A stretch of DNA of 64,000 nt from a virus, in the IMG/VR virus record IMGVR_UViG_3300020000_000011, positions 32,596 to 96,595 of that record; one strand, 5' to 3'. Shown in pieces: positions 23,354-32,870 of this stretch. The first letter of the stretch is position 1. Every line of letters starts with the position of its first letter. A program made the translations under genes and the position numbers. The notes beneath the pieces are model-generated. The model ran no database searches, was not told the DNA's origin, and saw nothing but the letters and a program-made list of their open reading frames with translations.

Positions 23354-25200
23354 GCGACGTCGACCCGTGCATGACCGTTGACATCGGTGTCACCGCCGGG
23401 CCGACACCGGAGATCGCTGCTGTTGCGCGCCCCGCTGTCGGCGGGGTCATCGTCTCGACGATCGCCGCGCAACCAGTCGCCGCTGTCGTCGGTGGACGCA
23501 CCTCGACCCTCACCGCCATCCGCCCGGCCGTTCCCCAAGTCGGCGGCACGACCCGCCTCACCGCAGGCGTCACCGCGCCGACACCGTCAGTCGGCCACGT
23601 CGGCCTGATCGGCACCCCCGGCCCGCCAGGACCGCCAGGCCCCGAAGGCCCCGAAGGCCCGGCCGGTCCGCCAGGGTCCGGCGTCGCAATCATCGGCTCG
23701 ATCGAAGAAACCGATCCGCCGCCCGTCGACCCGTCGACCGGTGACATGTGGGTCCTCGGTGACCCTGTCCCGTCGTGGGCGCCACCATCGGCGACCGGTC
23801 CGGCGCAACCAGGCGACGGGATCGTGTGGGACGGCGACGAGTGGATCAACACCGGCCAGATCCAAGGCCCGTCAGGTCCGCCAGGCGAGTCGGGGCTGCT
23901 CCCGCAGTTCCACATCGACGGTGCCACAAGCTGGTTCACGGCCACCGAACCGGGGATGTACTCGACCGACAAGATCGTCCAGCCGACGGTCTTCGCTCCG
24001 CTGTACATCTACCCGAGCTACCTCGGATGGTGGGACCCGTACTACGCGAACCCTCCCGACTGGGGCGTCGTCAACGTCGCCGGTGGGCCGGGGACCGCAC
24101 CGAACTCCGACTACACGTTGGGGATCAACACCTTGCGTGGCCTCGGGTCGAAGCTGCTCGGCTACGTCGACACGAATTACGGGGCCGTGCTGCTGACGAC
24201 CGTGAAGGCCGACATCGACCTGTGGTTCTCGCTGTACAACGTCGACGGGATCTTCTTCGACCGGGTACCGACCGGGGCCTCGGCTCCCGAGATCACGTAC
24301 ATGGCCGACGCCGCGGCCTACGCGAAAGCGAAGCAGGCCGGGTGGAAGGTGGCGTTCAACCACGGCGACTATCCGATCGTCTCCGACTACGCCACGGTCG
24401 CCGACTTCTCGATCGTCTTCGAGAACACGTACACCGTGTACACGACGTTCGCTATACCAAGCTATGCGACATACGTGCCGGGGTTCCCGGCGTCGCAGTG
24501 GGTGCATCTCGTGCACGCCTGCCCCGACGAAACGAGCATGCGCGACGCCGCCGCTCGATGCACCGCCTTCGACGTCGCCAACTTCTACGCGACCGCCGAC
24601 GCCAACTTCGCCGAGATCCCGCCGTACTACTCGGCAGAGTTCGATCTCGCGACGGGGCAACAGGCGGCGCCGGATGCGCGCTGGTCGTCCGGCACGCTGA
24701 CCGTGTTCCAAGGTCTGAGCGACGACCTGATGCAGATGTGGATGGGTGACAACACGAACACCTGGTTCCGTGTCTACACCGCAGAGTTCAACGCGTGGTC
24801 GGCATGGACGACATCGGTGCGCCTCCCCTCCGAGGCCGGGCAGACGTTGGTGTCCGTCGACGACGGCTTCGGAGGGTTCACGTTCTACCCGGGGCCGTAC
24901 GTGTCCGGCGACGACGCGAACGAGGTGTTCATCGGACCCGACGACCCGGGCACCGACGTCGGATTCGAACTGTGGTACGACGTCGACGACGAGGGCACCG
25001 GCGCCGGACTCAGCTACGTCCACCACCAGACCCTGTTGACGACCGTGTGGACGATCGTTCACAACCTCGGCTGGTTCCCGAACGTGCTCGTGATCGACAG
25101 TGCCGGGGCCAACGTCGAAGGCGACATCACCCAGGTCGACCACAACTCGATGCGGATCCAGTTCAGCGCCTCTTTCACCGGGACCGCCTACCTCTCGTAA
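23350..25200 (+). CDS. tail fibre with collagen-like neck and spherulin-4/GH135-type enzyme domain
   Basis: 616 residues. N-terminal Val/Ala/Pro-rich region, then Gly-x-y repeats (GPPGPPGPEGPEGPAGPPG, ~91-112). Residues ~205-435 resemble the spherulation-specific family 4 (GH135/GH114-like TIM barrel): PLYIYPSYLGWWDPYY, a GYVDTNYG strand, VDGIFFDRVP with the candidate catalytic Asp, then WKVAFNHGDYP. Members cleave galactosaminogalactan-type polysaccharides, so it is a likely capsule or exopolysaccharide depolymerase. The C-terminal ~120 residues carry the EVFIGPDDPG...ELWYDV linker found in the next genes. Confidence 0.72.
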   Translation: MSDVDPCMTVDIGVTAGPTPEIAAVARPAVGGVIVSTIAAQPVAAVVGGRTSTLTAIRPAVPQVGGTTRLTAGVTAPTPSVGHVGLIGTPGPPGPPGPEGPEGPAGPPGSGVAIIGSIEETDPPPVDPSTGDMWVLGDPVPSWAPPSATGPAQPGDGIVWDGDEWINTGQIQGPSGPPGESGLLPQFHIDGATSWFTATEPGMYSTDKIVQPTVFAPLYIYPSYLGWWDPYYANPPDWGVVNVAGGPGTAPNSDYTLGINTLRGLGSKLLGYVDTNYGAVLLTTVKADIDLWFSLYNVDGIFFDRVPTGASAPEITYMADAAAYAKAKQAGWKVAFNHGDYPIVSDYATVADFSIVFENTYTVYTTFAIPSYATYVPGFPASQWVHLVHACPDETSMRDAAARCTAFDVANFYATADANFAEIPPYYSAEFDLATGQQAAPDARWSSGTLTVFQGLSDDLMQMWMGDNTNTWFRVYTAEFNAWSAWTTSVRLPSEAGQTLVSVDDGFGGFTFYPGPYVSGDDANEVFIGPDDPGTDVGFELWYDVDDEGTGAGLSYVHHQTLLTTVWTIVHNLGWFPNVLVIDSAGANVEGDITQVDHNSMRIQFSASFTGTAYLS

Positions 25201-25212
25201 AGGGGCACAGCA

Positions 25213-27030
25213 ATGGCACGCAACTTCCTCACCGCGATCAACCTCAACAAGAACGAGTTGCAGAACGCCGCGGTCCAGAACCTTGGTACGGCACCGCTGA
25301 CGCCGGTCAAGGGCCAGTTGTACTTCAACTCGACCGGTGGTGATAACACCCTATACTGGTGGGACGGTACGTCGTGGATCCCGGCCAAAGCGACGTCGAC
25401 GATCGCAATGGGACCAGTCGCAGCGGAGCAGACCTTCGGCAGCGCCTCGGCTGACGGTGTCGCTTCGACGGCGTCACGGTCCGATCACAAGCACGGCAAC
25501 CCGGCACACGACAACGCAGCCCACTCGGCGATCCCGCTGTACGCGTTGCAGAACCCGTTCGGCCCGTCGACGTCCGAGAAGGTGTTCGGCGCCGACGCCG
25601 CGAACGGTGTGTCGAACTCGGCGGCACGAGCCGATCATACCCACGGCAACCCGTACCACGACGGCCCCGCGCACGCCTCCGTCTCGCTCTCGGCGCTCGC
25701 CGCGCCGACCGCCGATCTCAGCATGGCCGGGTTCAAGATCACCAGCCTCGGCACACCGACCGCAGGGACCGACGCAGCCAACAAGGCGTACGTCGACAAC
25801 CTCGCCGCGGGTCTGATCTGGAAAGCGCCGGTGCGGTTGGCGAGTGCCCCTGCGACCAACTACGGGACACTGGCGGGGCTGATCGCAGTCGATGGCGTGA
25901 CTCCGGTTGCTGGTGACCGCATCCTGCTGAAGAGCCAATCGACGCCAGCGAACAACGGCATCTACATCGCAGCCGTCGGTGCATGGACTCGGGCGACTGA
26001 CGCCGACACCAGCGCCGAGTTGGTCGACGCCGCAGTGTTCGTCTCCGAAGGCACCGTCAACGCCGACACCGCATGGGTGCAGACAGCCAACGCACCGATC
26101 ACCATCGGCACGACAACGATCACTTGGGTCCAGTTCGTTGGCGGCGGCGCGGTCACCGCCGGTGCCGGTATGACCCAAGTGGGCAACCAACTCGACGTTG
26201 TTGCCGCCAACGGCTCGATCGTCGTCGGCCCCGACGACATCCAAGTCGGCTACCCCGGCACTGGTGGCGCCAACGGTTCGGCAGTCACCGCGGCGCGCTC
26301 CGACCACAACCACGACGCCACCTACGTCAACGTCACCGGCGACACGATGTCCGACACGCTGAACATCACCAAGAACCTCGGCATCGGCCTCGCCGCCAAC
26401 GCTTCGGCAGTTCAGGCAGCGACCTTCGTCGCCCTCAACGGAGGGCTGGACGGCAACAGCGTCAACCTTCACGGTTCCGGCGCGGCGTTGACGGTCGGCG
26501 GCTCGTTCTCGTCGGTGGACTTCTCCAACCTCGCCGACCAGGTGACGCTCCCGGCGTTCACCCCGGTCCAAAACAACCACGCGGCAACGAAGGCGTACGT
26601 CGATTCTCGCGACGGGGTGATCTCGACCGACGGCGACAAGGGCGACATCACCGTTGGCGGCACCGGCACCACGATGTCGATCGACGCTGCTGCGGTGACC
26701 AACGCCAAGTTGGCGAACATGGCTTCGCTGACGGTCAAGGGCAACAACGTTTCGGCGGGTCCTCCCCTTGATCTGTCGATGGCCCAACTCTCCAACATGC
26801 TCGCCGCGACGTTGGTCAAGAAGTACATCACCCAAGCCGGTGGGTCGACCACTCATGTCATCAACCACAACATGGGCGACAAGGCCGTGATGGTGCAGGT
26901 GTACTCCAACGTCGCACCGTACGACGAGATCGAATGCGACGTCGAACACACCGACATCAACAACGTCACGTTGCGCTTCGCTCCAGTGGCCCCGGCAGCC
27001 AACTCCCTCACGGTGATCGTCCACTACTGA
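25213..27030 (+). CDS. tail fibre protein, 605 aa
   Basis: Begins [21 protein letters not shown] and has [20 protein letters not shown] (~36-55). Three copies of a repeat ending R(S/A)DHxH ([24 protein letters not shown]), suggesting metal-binding His pairs on a trimer axis. Two copies of NKAYVD/TKAYVD trimerisation-type segments and [16 protein letters not shown] near the end, a usual fibre C-terminal domain. AAAGGGG ribosome-binding site. A long shaft protein of the host-binding apparatus. Confidence 0.75.
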   Translation: MARNFLTAINLNKNELQNAAVQNLGTAPLTPVKGQLYFNSTGGDNTLYWWDGTSWIPAKATSTIAMGPVAAEQTFGSASADGVASTASRSDHKHGNPAHDNAAHSAIPLYALQNPFGPSTSEKVFGADAANGVSNSAARADHTHGNPYHDGPAHASVSLSALAAPTADLSMAGFKITSLGTPTAGTDAANKAYVDNLAAGLIWKAPVRLASAPATNYGTLAGLIAVDGVTPVAGDRILLKSQSTPANNGIYIAAVGAWTRATDADTSAELVDAAVFVSEGTVNADTAWVQTANAPITIGTTTITWVQFVGGGAVTAGAGMTQVGNQLDVVAANGSIVVGPDDIQVGYPGTGGANGSAVTAARSDHNHDATYVNVTGDTMSDTLNITKNLGIGLAANASAVQAATFVALNGGLDGNSVNLHGSGAALTVGGSFSSVDFSNLADQVTLPAFTPVQNNHAATKAYVDSRDGVISTDGDKGDITVGGTGTTMSIDAAAVTNAKLANMASLTVKGNNVSAGPPLDLSMAQLSNMLAATLVKKYITQAGGSTTHVINHNMGDKAVMVQVYSNVAPYDEIECDVEHTDINNVTLRFAPVAPAANSLTVIVHY

Positions 27031-27842
27031 TGGCCAAACAGTTCCTCGTCCCGATCGTCCTTCCCGCGGACCCGACGGCGCCGTTGGAGGCTGCCACGAA
27101 GCAGTACGTCGACGCGCTCGCTGGTGGCGCATCGAGCGACGAGGTGTTCATCGGTCCGGCCGATCCGCGGCCGGGGATCCCGAACATCGAGTTGTGGTAC
27201 GACACTGACGCGCCGACGACGCCGACGACTCCGAACCCGTTGGATGAGGTGTTCATCGGACCGACGGATCCGCACACGCTGTATCCGTCGGTCGAACTCT
27301 GGTACGACGAATCCGACAACTCCAGCGGTGTCGTGTCGACCCCGTACGCCGGGACACCGGCACCGATCGCCGCGACCGGTTCGCCGGGTGTGTCGCCGTT
27401 GTGGGCGCGTGGCGATCACATCCACGCCCGGAACTCGGAGATCTTCCACACCGAGTTCACCGCTGACGTCACGATCACCGCGCTGGCGGTCGGATCCGCC
27501 CAGACGGTCGTCAACCCTGGCACCTTCAGCTACGACGGGTCGCCGATCATGTTGGAGTTCTTCGCCCAGTTGCTCCCCCCGACCGGTGCCAACCTCCAGA
27601 TCTTGCTCAACCTGTTCGACGGCGCCACCGATCTCGGCTACTGGATGCAGTGCATGAACGTCGCTGCGGCTTCGATGGTCGTCCCTGTCCATGCGATGCG
27701 TCGGCTCACCCCGAGCGTCGGTTCACACAACTACCACGTGCGTTCCTTCGTCAGCGCCAGTGGCACTGGCACCGTTCGCGGCGGTCTTGGCAACGCGGCT
27801 GCCGCGTTCGCGCCGGGGTTCATGAGAGCGACGAGGGTCTGA
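27030..27842 (+). CDS. tail fibre protein with two LWYDT linkers, 270 aa
   Basis: ATG in TGATG overlap. N-terminus has TKQYVDALAG; two linker copies (DEVFIGPADP...IELWYDTDA and DEVFIGPTDP...VELWYDES); RGDHIHARNSE; then a beta-sandwich tip (TITALAVGSAQTVVNPGTFSYDG...). Part of the modular fibre chain. Confidence 0.7.
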   Translation: MAKQFLVPIVLPADPTAPLEAATKQYVDALAGGASSDEVFIGPADPRPGIPNIELWYDTDAPTTPTTPNPLDEVFIGPTDPHTLYPSVELWYDESDNSSGVVSTPYAGTPAPIAATGSPGVSPLWARGDHIHARNSEIFHTEFTADVTITALAVGSAQTVVNPGTFSYDGSPIMLEFFAQLLPPTGANLQILLNLFDGATDLGYWMQCMNVAAASMVVPVHAMRRLTPSVGSHNYHVRSFVSASGTGTVRGGLGNAAAAFAPGFMRATRV

Positions 27843-29179
27843 TGGGGACACTCAAAGCGTGGGTCGGCGGCGCCTGGGTGCCGATCGGGGGCGGCTCCGG
27901 CAGCGGTGGTGGCGCGGAAGAAGTGTGGGTCGGTCCGGCCGATCCGGGTACCGTTGGCCCGTTCGAATTGTGGTACGACACCGACGCCTCCGCGCTCCCA
28001 CCAGCGGGTACCGGGTTGCCTCCTGGTGGTGCGGCCGGGACGGTGCTTCGGAAGAAATCGGCGACGGACTTCAACACTGAATGGTTCGCCCCCCCGCTCG
28101 CCGGTCGCAACCTGCTCGACAACGGGCAGATGGCCGTCAACCAGCGACAGAACGCCAACGGTGTCATCTCGCGTATCAGTGACCGCTGGTCGATCCCTAA
28201 CAACGGGGTCGGCGTGACCACCCTCAACTACGGCACGCTCGCCAACTTCGGTGGGTTCTCGTCCGTCGCCTCGCGCCCTCGGCCAGCGAACGTCCAGTTC
28301 GTGCAGATCTCCACCGCCGAAGCGGCGGGTTCGCTCGCCGCTGCCGACTACTGCCAATGGATCCAGACCGTCGAAGGGTTGAACCTCCAGCACCTCAACT
28401 GGGGCAGTGCCGACGCGCAGCCGGTGACGTACAGCTTCGATATTTACTCGACGATCGCCAGCACGTACGTCGTCGAGTTGTACCGCGCCGAAACCACGGC
28501 ACGAGTGATCTCGGCGCTGCTGCCCGTCCCGGCCGGGTGGTCGACACAGTCGGTGACCTTCCCCGGTGACACGGCCGCTGGGATCACCAACGACAACCTG
28601 GGCCGGTTGCAGGTCACCGTGTGGTTGGCAGCGGGATCGAACTACACGTCCGGCACGTTGCAGACGGCGTGGGGCAACGTCGTCCAGACCAACCGTGCCG
28701 TGGGCCTGTCGAACGCCATCCAGGCGACGGTCAACCAGGTCTTCGCTCTGACGAACTGCCAGTTCGAAGTCGGGTCGGCACCGACGCCGTACGAGGTGCT
28801 CCGCTACGACGTCGATCTGGCTCGCTGCCAGCGGTACGCGTTCTACCCGGGCAAGGACATCCCGACTGCCAACTATGTGGTGCTGGGTGGTGGCATGGCG
28901 ACGGCGACAACGTCGGTGGCGTCACTGTTCTGGCTGCCGGTGGCGATGCGAACGGCGCCCACCTGGGACCTGAACGGCACCGCAGCAACGATCTACGGGT
29001 TGCACGATCGCATCGGCACCGCCGGGGCGGTGTCGGCCATCGCACAGGACGTGGTGTCAACGCCGACGGTCGCCGCGCTCCAGTCGACGTGCAACGCCGT
29101 GCTCACTGTCGGTCGCTACTACCAGATGCTCAGGAACTCGGGCCAGGCCGGTTGCGGTGGATGGACGGCGGACATCTGA
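27842..29179 (+). CDS. modular tail fibre, NLLDNGQM family copy 1
   Basis: 445 residues. N-terminal MGTLKAWVGGAWVPIGG anchor, linker EEVWVGPADP...FELWYDTDA, then the NLLDNGQMAVNQR...LNWGSADAQ...TPYEV domain (~96-325), followed by a unique C-terminal tip. The same domain occurs in the genes at 29179 and 31058, implying duplication and tip exchange. TGATG overlaps on both sides. Confidence 0.72.
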   Translation: MGTLKAWVGGAWVPIGGGSGSGGGAEEVWVGPADPGTVGPFELWYDTDASALPPAGTGLPPGGAAGTVLRKKSATDFNTEWFAPPLAGRNLLDNGQMAVNQRQNANGVISRISDRWSIPNNGVGVTTLNYGTLANFGGFSSVASRPRPANVQFVQISTAEAAGSLAAADYCQWIQTVEGLNLQHLNWGSADAQPVTYSFDIYSTIASTYVVELYRAETTARVISALLPVPAGWSTQSVTFPGDTAAGITNDNLGRLQVTVWLAAGSNYTSGTLQTAWGNVVQTNRAVGLSNAIQATVNQVFALTNCQFEVGSAPTPYEVLRYDVDLARCQRYAFYPGKDIPTANYVVLGGGMATATTSVASLFWLPVAMRTAPTWDLNGTAATIYGLHDRIGTAGAVSAIAQDVVSTPTVAALQSTCNAVLTVGRYYQMLRNSGQAGCGGWTADI

Positions 29180-30372
29180 TGGGCGTCCTACGTGTTCTCG
29201 TCAACGGTGTGTGGGTCGACATCGGTGGCGCGTCCGACGAAGTCGTCGTCGGACCGGACGACCCGATCCTTCTCACCCCGACCGCCGAATTGTGGTACGA
29301 CACCGACGCCACCAGCGTCGCTTCGGCACCGCTGTACTCCGGTCGGAACCTTGTCGACAACGGGCAGATGGCCGTGAGGCAACGCCTGGCGACGTCGGTG
29401 GCGATGGGCGCCGCCACGGTGCTCGCCGACCGCTGGTACGTGATGAATAACGGCCTCGGCGCGTCCACTCTGACCCACGGCACGTTGGCCGGGTTCGGTC
29501 AGTTTCCGCCCGCCGGTCGACCACGGCCGGGCAACATGCAGTACATCCAGATGACCACCGCCGAGGCTGCCGGTGCGCTCGCCGCGGGCGATCAACTGCT
29601 GTTCCAACACGCCATCGAAGGGCTGTACCTCCAGCACTTGAACTGGGGCACGGCTGATGCCAAGCCGTTGACGATCAGCTTCGATATCTACTCGTCGATC
29701 GCCACGACCTACGCGGTCGAGTTGATTCGCACCGAGCCAGCGGCGCGTTCGAACTGTCGACTGCTGCCGGTCCCTGCCGGGTTCTCCACCCAGACCTTCA
29801 CCATCTCGGGTGACGCCGCCGGGACGGCGGTCACCAACGACAACGCGGCCCGGTTGTACTTCATCGTCTGGATCGGGGCCGGGTCGACCGCAACGTCGGG
29901 CGTGATGCAGAGCGGATGGGCACCGGCCGTGTCGGCGAACCGTGCTGTCGGGATCTCCAACGCCTTCGCGGCGACGGTCGGCAACGTCGTGGGGATCACC
30001 AACGTGCAGATCGAGGCCGGGTCGCAAGCCACGCCGTACGAGGTGCGCGGCTACGACCAAGAATTGATGAAGTGCATGCGCTACTTCCGTCAGACCGAGA
30101 GGTCATCCAACCTCCACGGTGAAGGCGGCTGGTACGGCTACAGCCCATCAGCGATGACCTTCATGCACAACATCCCCTTCCCAGTGCCAATGCGAACTAC
30201 ACCGTCAAGAACCTTCCGGGGTACCTTCGCCAACAACGGGCAGGTCGCCTCGCATGATGTCCTCGTCAACTCGACGTCGTACACGATCTCGATCGCAACG
30301 GTCGCTGCGGCGGGCAACTGGGCGATCTACAGCAACAACAACGGCTACCTAGAGTTCTCGGCGGAAATCTGA
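29179..30372 (+). CDS. modular tail fibre, NLLDNGQM family copy 2
   Basis: 397 residues: MGVLRVLVNGVWVDIGG anchor, DEVVVGPDDP...AELWYDTDA linker, NLVDNGQMAVRQR...LNWGTADAK...TPYEVRGYD domain, then a different tip (MRYFRQTERSSNLHGEGG...). Close paralogue of its neighbours; carries several less GC-rich stretches near the 3' end, as expected for a diversified tip. Confidence 0.72.
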   Translation: MGVLRVLVNGVWVDIGGASDEVVVGPDDPILLTPTAELWYDTDATSVASAPLYSGRNLVDNGQMAVRQRLATSVAMGAATVLADRWYVMNNGLGASTLTHGTLAGFGQFPPAGRPRPGNMQYIQMTTAEAAGALAAGDQLLFQHAIEGLYLQHLNWGTADAKPLTISFDIYSSIATTYAVELIRTEPAARSNCRLLPVPAGFSTQTFTISGDAAGTAVTNDNAARLYFIVWIGAGSTATSGVMQSGWAPAVSANRAVGISNAFAATVGNVVGITNVQIEAGSQATPYEVRGYDQELMKCMRYFRQTERSSNLHGEGGWYGYSPSAMTFMHNIPFPVPMRTTPSRTFRGTFANNGQVASHDVLVNSTSYTISIATVAAAGNWAIYSNNNGYLEFSAEI

Positions 30373-31058
30373 TGGGCGTCCTCCGTGTTCGTGCCGGTGG
30401 CACTTGGGTCGACGTCGGTGGTGGCAGCGACCCGATCTGGGTCGACCCTTCGGCACCGACCGATCCGAGCTACGAGTTGTGGTACGACACCGACGCCAAC
30501 GCGTCGCTCGCCACGAGTGGCGGGTTGGATGGGTCGAAACCGGCAGCGGCTCCGGCGCTCGCCGGGATGCACTACTTCGCGACCGACACGGGTCGCGACT
30601 GGTTGTGTGACGGGACCGGATGGATTGTCATGTCCGAACCCGACCAGCCGTGGGTGGTGACAACGACGAACGTGTCGTTCGGTGGTGGCGGCGGGTCGGT
30701 GAACTCGACGTTCCATCGCAGCGACGGCTACTGCGACGCGCTGCTCATCATGGGCCTCGGCTCGTCGACGTCGGGGAGCATCGGTACCGGCCCGACGTTC
30801 ACGCTGCCGCGAGCGTCGCACGCCAACGAGGTGCTGAACGTGATCGGCCAGTTCTCGTTCTACGACGCGACCGGCCCGGTGTTCTCGCTCGACCCGTTGT
30901 TGGTCACTCCCACCTACTTCGAACCACGGTTCCTTGCCACGGTGGGCAGCGGTGCACCGGCGCTCGGGCAGATCGGGGCGACGTACCCGGCAGCGATCGG
31001 TGTCAACGACTCGTTCTTCGCCAGGCTCCGCTACCGCATGGCAACGAGGTACCTCTGA
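30372..31058 (+). CDS. modular tail fibre, short type, 228 aa
   Basis: Anchor MGVLRVRAGGTWVDVGG, linker IWVDPSAPT...YELWYDTDA, then HYFATDTGRDWLCDGTGW, a module also in the gene at 32870, then a beta tip. Lacks the NLLDNGQM domain, showing that the modules assort independently. Confidence 0.7.
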   Translation: MGVLRVRAGGTWVDVGGGSDPIWVDPSAPTDPSYELWYDTDANASLATSGGLDGSKPAAAPALAGMHYFATDTGRDWLCDGTGWIVMSEPDQPWVVTTTNVSFGGGGGSVNSTFHRSDGYCDALLIMGLGSSTSGSIGTGPTFTLPRASHANEVLNVIGQFSFYDATGPVFSLDPLLVTPTYFEPRFLATVGSGAPALGQIGATYPAAIGVNDSFFARLRYRMATRYL

Positions 31059-32092
31059 TGGGTGTGCTACGCGTCAAGGTCGCCGGGCAGTGGATCGACG
31101 TCGGCACGTCGACGGTGGCGCTCGCCGCCGGGCGCAACCTGCTCGACAACGGCCAGATGGCCGTCAAGCAACGAGCCACGACCGGGTTCGCTCTCTCCAG
31201 TGCGCTGCAATTCCTGTCCGACCGGTGGGGGCTGTACAACAACGGCGTCGGTGTCATCAACGTCGGCGTCGCCGCGTTCGGTGCCGGTGCCCTCGCCGCT
31301 GGTCGGCCGCGTCCCGGCAACCAGCAATACTTCACGGTCGCCACCGGTGAGGCTGCCGGTGCGCTCGCCGTCGGCGATTACTGGCAGATCGCCCAAGGCA
31401 TCGAGGGCCAGTTCCTTCAGCACTTGAACTGGGGCACACCGGGAGCGCAATCGTTGACCGTCAGTTTCGACATCTACTCGTCGGTCGCCGGGAACTACGT
31501 CGTTGAGTTGTACCGGCAAGAGACGGCGCAGCGTTCGATCTCGGCGCTCGTCACTGTCCCGGCGGGGTGGTCGACGCAATCGGTGACCTTCCCCGGCGAC
31601 ACGGCCGCTGGGATCACCAACGACAACGCATCGCGGTTGGTCCTCGTCCTCGCGCTCACGGGCGGATCGACGTACACGTCGGGCGTGTTGCAATCCTCGT
31701 GGGGGGCGGTGGTCAACGCCAACCGTTGGCCCGGGATGACGAACACCATCGCTGCCACCGCGGGCAACCAGATCGTCGTGACCAACGTCCAGATGGAAAT
31801 CGGCACCCAGGCGACCCCGTACGAAGTGCGCGACTACGTCCAAGAGTTACAGAAGTGCAGGCGCTATTTCGAGACGACGGGGTACGTGTTGAACGCCACG
31901 GTGCCTCCGTATATCCCAGGATACTGGACGGCGCAGAAACGTGCGATCCCGACGGTCACCCACGCCCCGCAAGCTGGCACCGGTGCAGTGTTCAACATCG
32001 TCGCGGGCTACGGCGAAGGGTCGATGTTCTACCAGAACTCCAACCACTCGGTCGCCGCGCTCACCCTCGTCACCGGAAACTCGGAGATCTGA
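31058..32092 (+). CDS. modular tail fibre, NLLDNGQM family copy 3
   Basis: 344 residues. Anchor MGVLRVKVAGQWIDVG joins directly to NLLDNGQMAVKQR without the LWYDT linker. LNWGTPGAQ and TPYEVRDYVQELQKCRRYF follow, then a short distinct tip. TGATG overlaps at both ends. Confidence 0.72.
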   Translation: MGVLRVKVAGQWIDVGTSTVALAAGRNLLDNGQMAVKQRATTGFALSSALQFLSDRWGLYNNGVGVINVGVAAFGAGALAAGRPRPGNQQYFTVATGEAAGALAVGDYWQIAQGIEGQFLQHLNWGTPGAQSLTVSFDIYSSVAGNYVVELYRQETAQRSISALVTVPAGWSTQSVTFPGDTAAGITNDNASRLVLVLALTGGSTYTSGVLQSSWGAVVNANRWPGMTNTIAATAGNQIVVTNVQMEIGTQATPYEVRDYVQELQKCRRYFETTGYVLNATVPPYIPGYWTAQKRAIPTVTHAPQAGTGAVFNIVAGYGEGSMFYQNSNHSVAALTLVTGNSEI

Positions 32093-32322
32093 TGCCCGGC
32101 GCACTGTTCGCGTGGGTCGGTGGGGCGTGGGTCCCGATCGGTGGGCAAGGCGCGTTCCCTCCCGTACCACCGGCGCAAGTTGGGCCGGTCGCTCCGGCGT
32201 CGCCGACATCGGGGATGTTGTGGTGGGACACTGCCGACACATCGGTCGACAACGGTGTCGACGTCGACGGCGGCAGCCCCGCTTCGTCGAGCACCGACAC
32301 GATCGACTGTGGGCCACCATGA
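32092..32322 (+). CDS. small fibre-locus protein, anchor only, 76 aa
   Basis: MPGALFAWVGGAWVPIGGQGAF, then a Pro-rich stretch and GMLWWDTADTSVDNGVDVDGG. Consists of the anchor and linker-like parts without a tip: a truncated fibre or adaptor. Overlaps the next ATG. Confidence 0.55.
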   Translation: MPGALFAWVGGAWVPIGGQGAFPPVPPAQVGPVAPASPTSGMLWWDTADTSVDNGVDVDGGSPASSSTDTIDCGPP

Positions 32323-32483
32323 CCCGGTTGCAGATGCGGCGCGGCACCAGCGCGCAGTGGGCGTCGGCGAACCCGATCCTCGCCGCCGGTGAACCCGGTC
32401 TGGACACGACGACCGGTCTGATGAAGGTCGGTGACGGGCGCACCGTGTGGGCGGCGCTCGTGGCCGAGTGGGCACCGGCGTAG
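32319..32483 (+). CDS. Mtd_N-type fibre fragment ending at in-frame TAG
   Basis: 54 residues: LQMRRGTSAQWASANPILAAG...GLMKVGDGRTVW is the short N-terminal domain seen in major-tropism-determinant-like fibres. It ends at TAG 32481-32483, directly followed in the same frame by ATG of the next ORF. In the paralogue at 33502 the two parts are one protein, so this gene looks split by a stop codon. Confidence 0.6.
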   Translation: MTRLQMRRGTSAQWASANPILAAGEPGLDTTTGLMKVGDGRTVWAALVAEWAPA

Positions 32484-32870
32484 ATGATCGCCAGCACACC
32501 ACGAGGCGTGACCGCTGCCGGGATCGGATCGGCGATCAACGGCATCGCCATCAACGCGTCGAACACCTACCTGTGCAGTCTGTTGACGTTCACGTTCGAC
32601 ATCACCCGCCGTTATCGGGTCTGGTACGTGATCCGTGCGATCACCGCCGGGTTCATCAACTTCGGTCTGTATAGCCCCACGCTGGGCGGCTCGATCGGTG
32701 GCGACCAGTGGATGTCCGCCGACCGCAGTTACGGCGGCGCGACGTTCACGTGGTTGATCAGCGGAGTCGGCGGTGCCATCCAGTTCGCGCCTCGCGTCAG
32801 CACCAACTACCTGACCGGGGTCACGGTCTACGGTCGGGATTTCTACGTCGAAGATGTTGGAGCGGCCTGA
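32484..32870 (+). CDS. fibre tip domain, separated from Mtd_N part by TAG
   Basis: 128 residues, STPRGVTAAGIG... ending VTVYGRDFYVEDVGAA; parallel to the C-terminal half of the gene at 33502 (SAPRGVVATGVA...MTIYGRDYYIEDIGAL). It begins at the ATG immediately after the amber codon with no Shine-Dalgarno of its own, so it depends on re-initiation or read-through. TGATG overlap downstream. Confidence 0.6.
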   Translation: MIASTPRGVTAAGIGSAINGIAINASNTYLCSLLTFTFDITRRYRVWYVIRAITAGFINFGLYSPTLGGSIGGDQWMSADRSYGGATFTWLISGVGGAIQFAPRVSTNYLTGVTVYGRDFYVEDVGAA

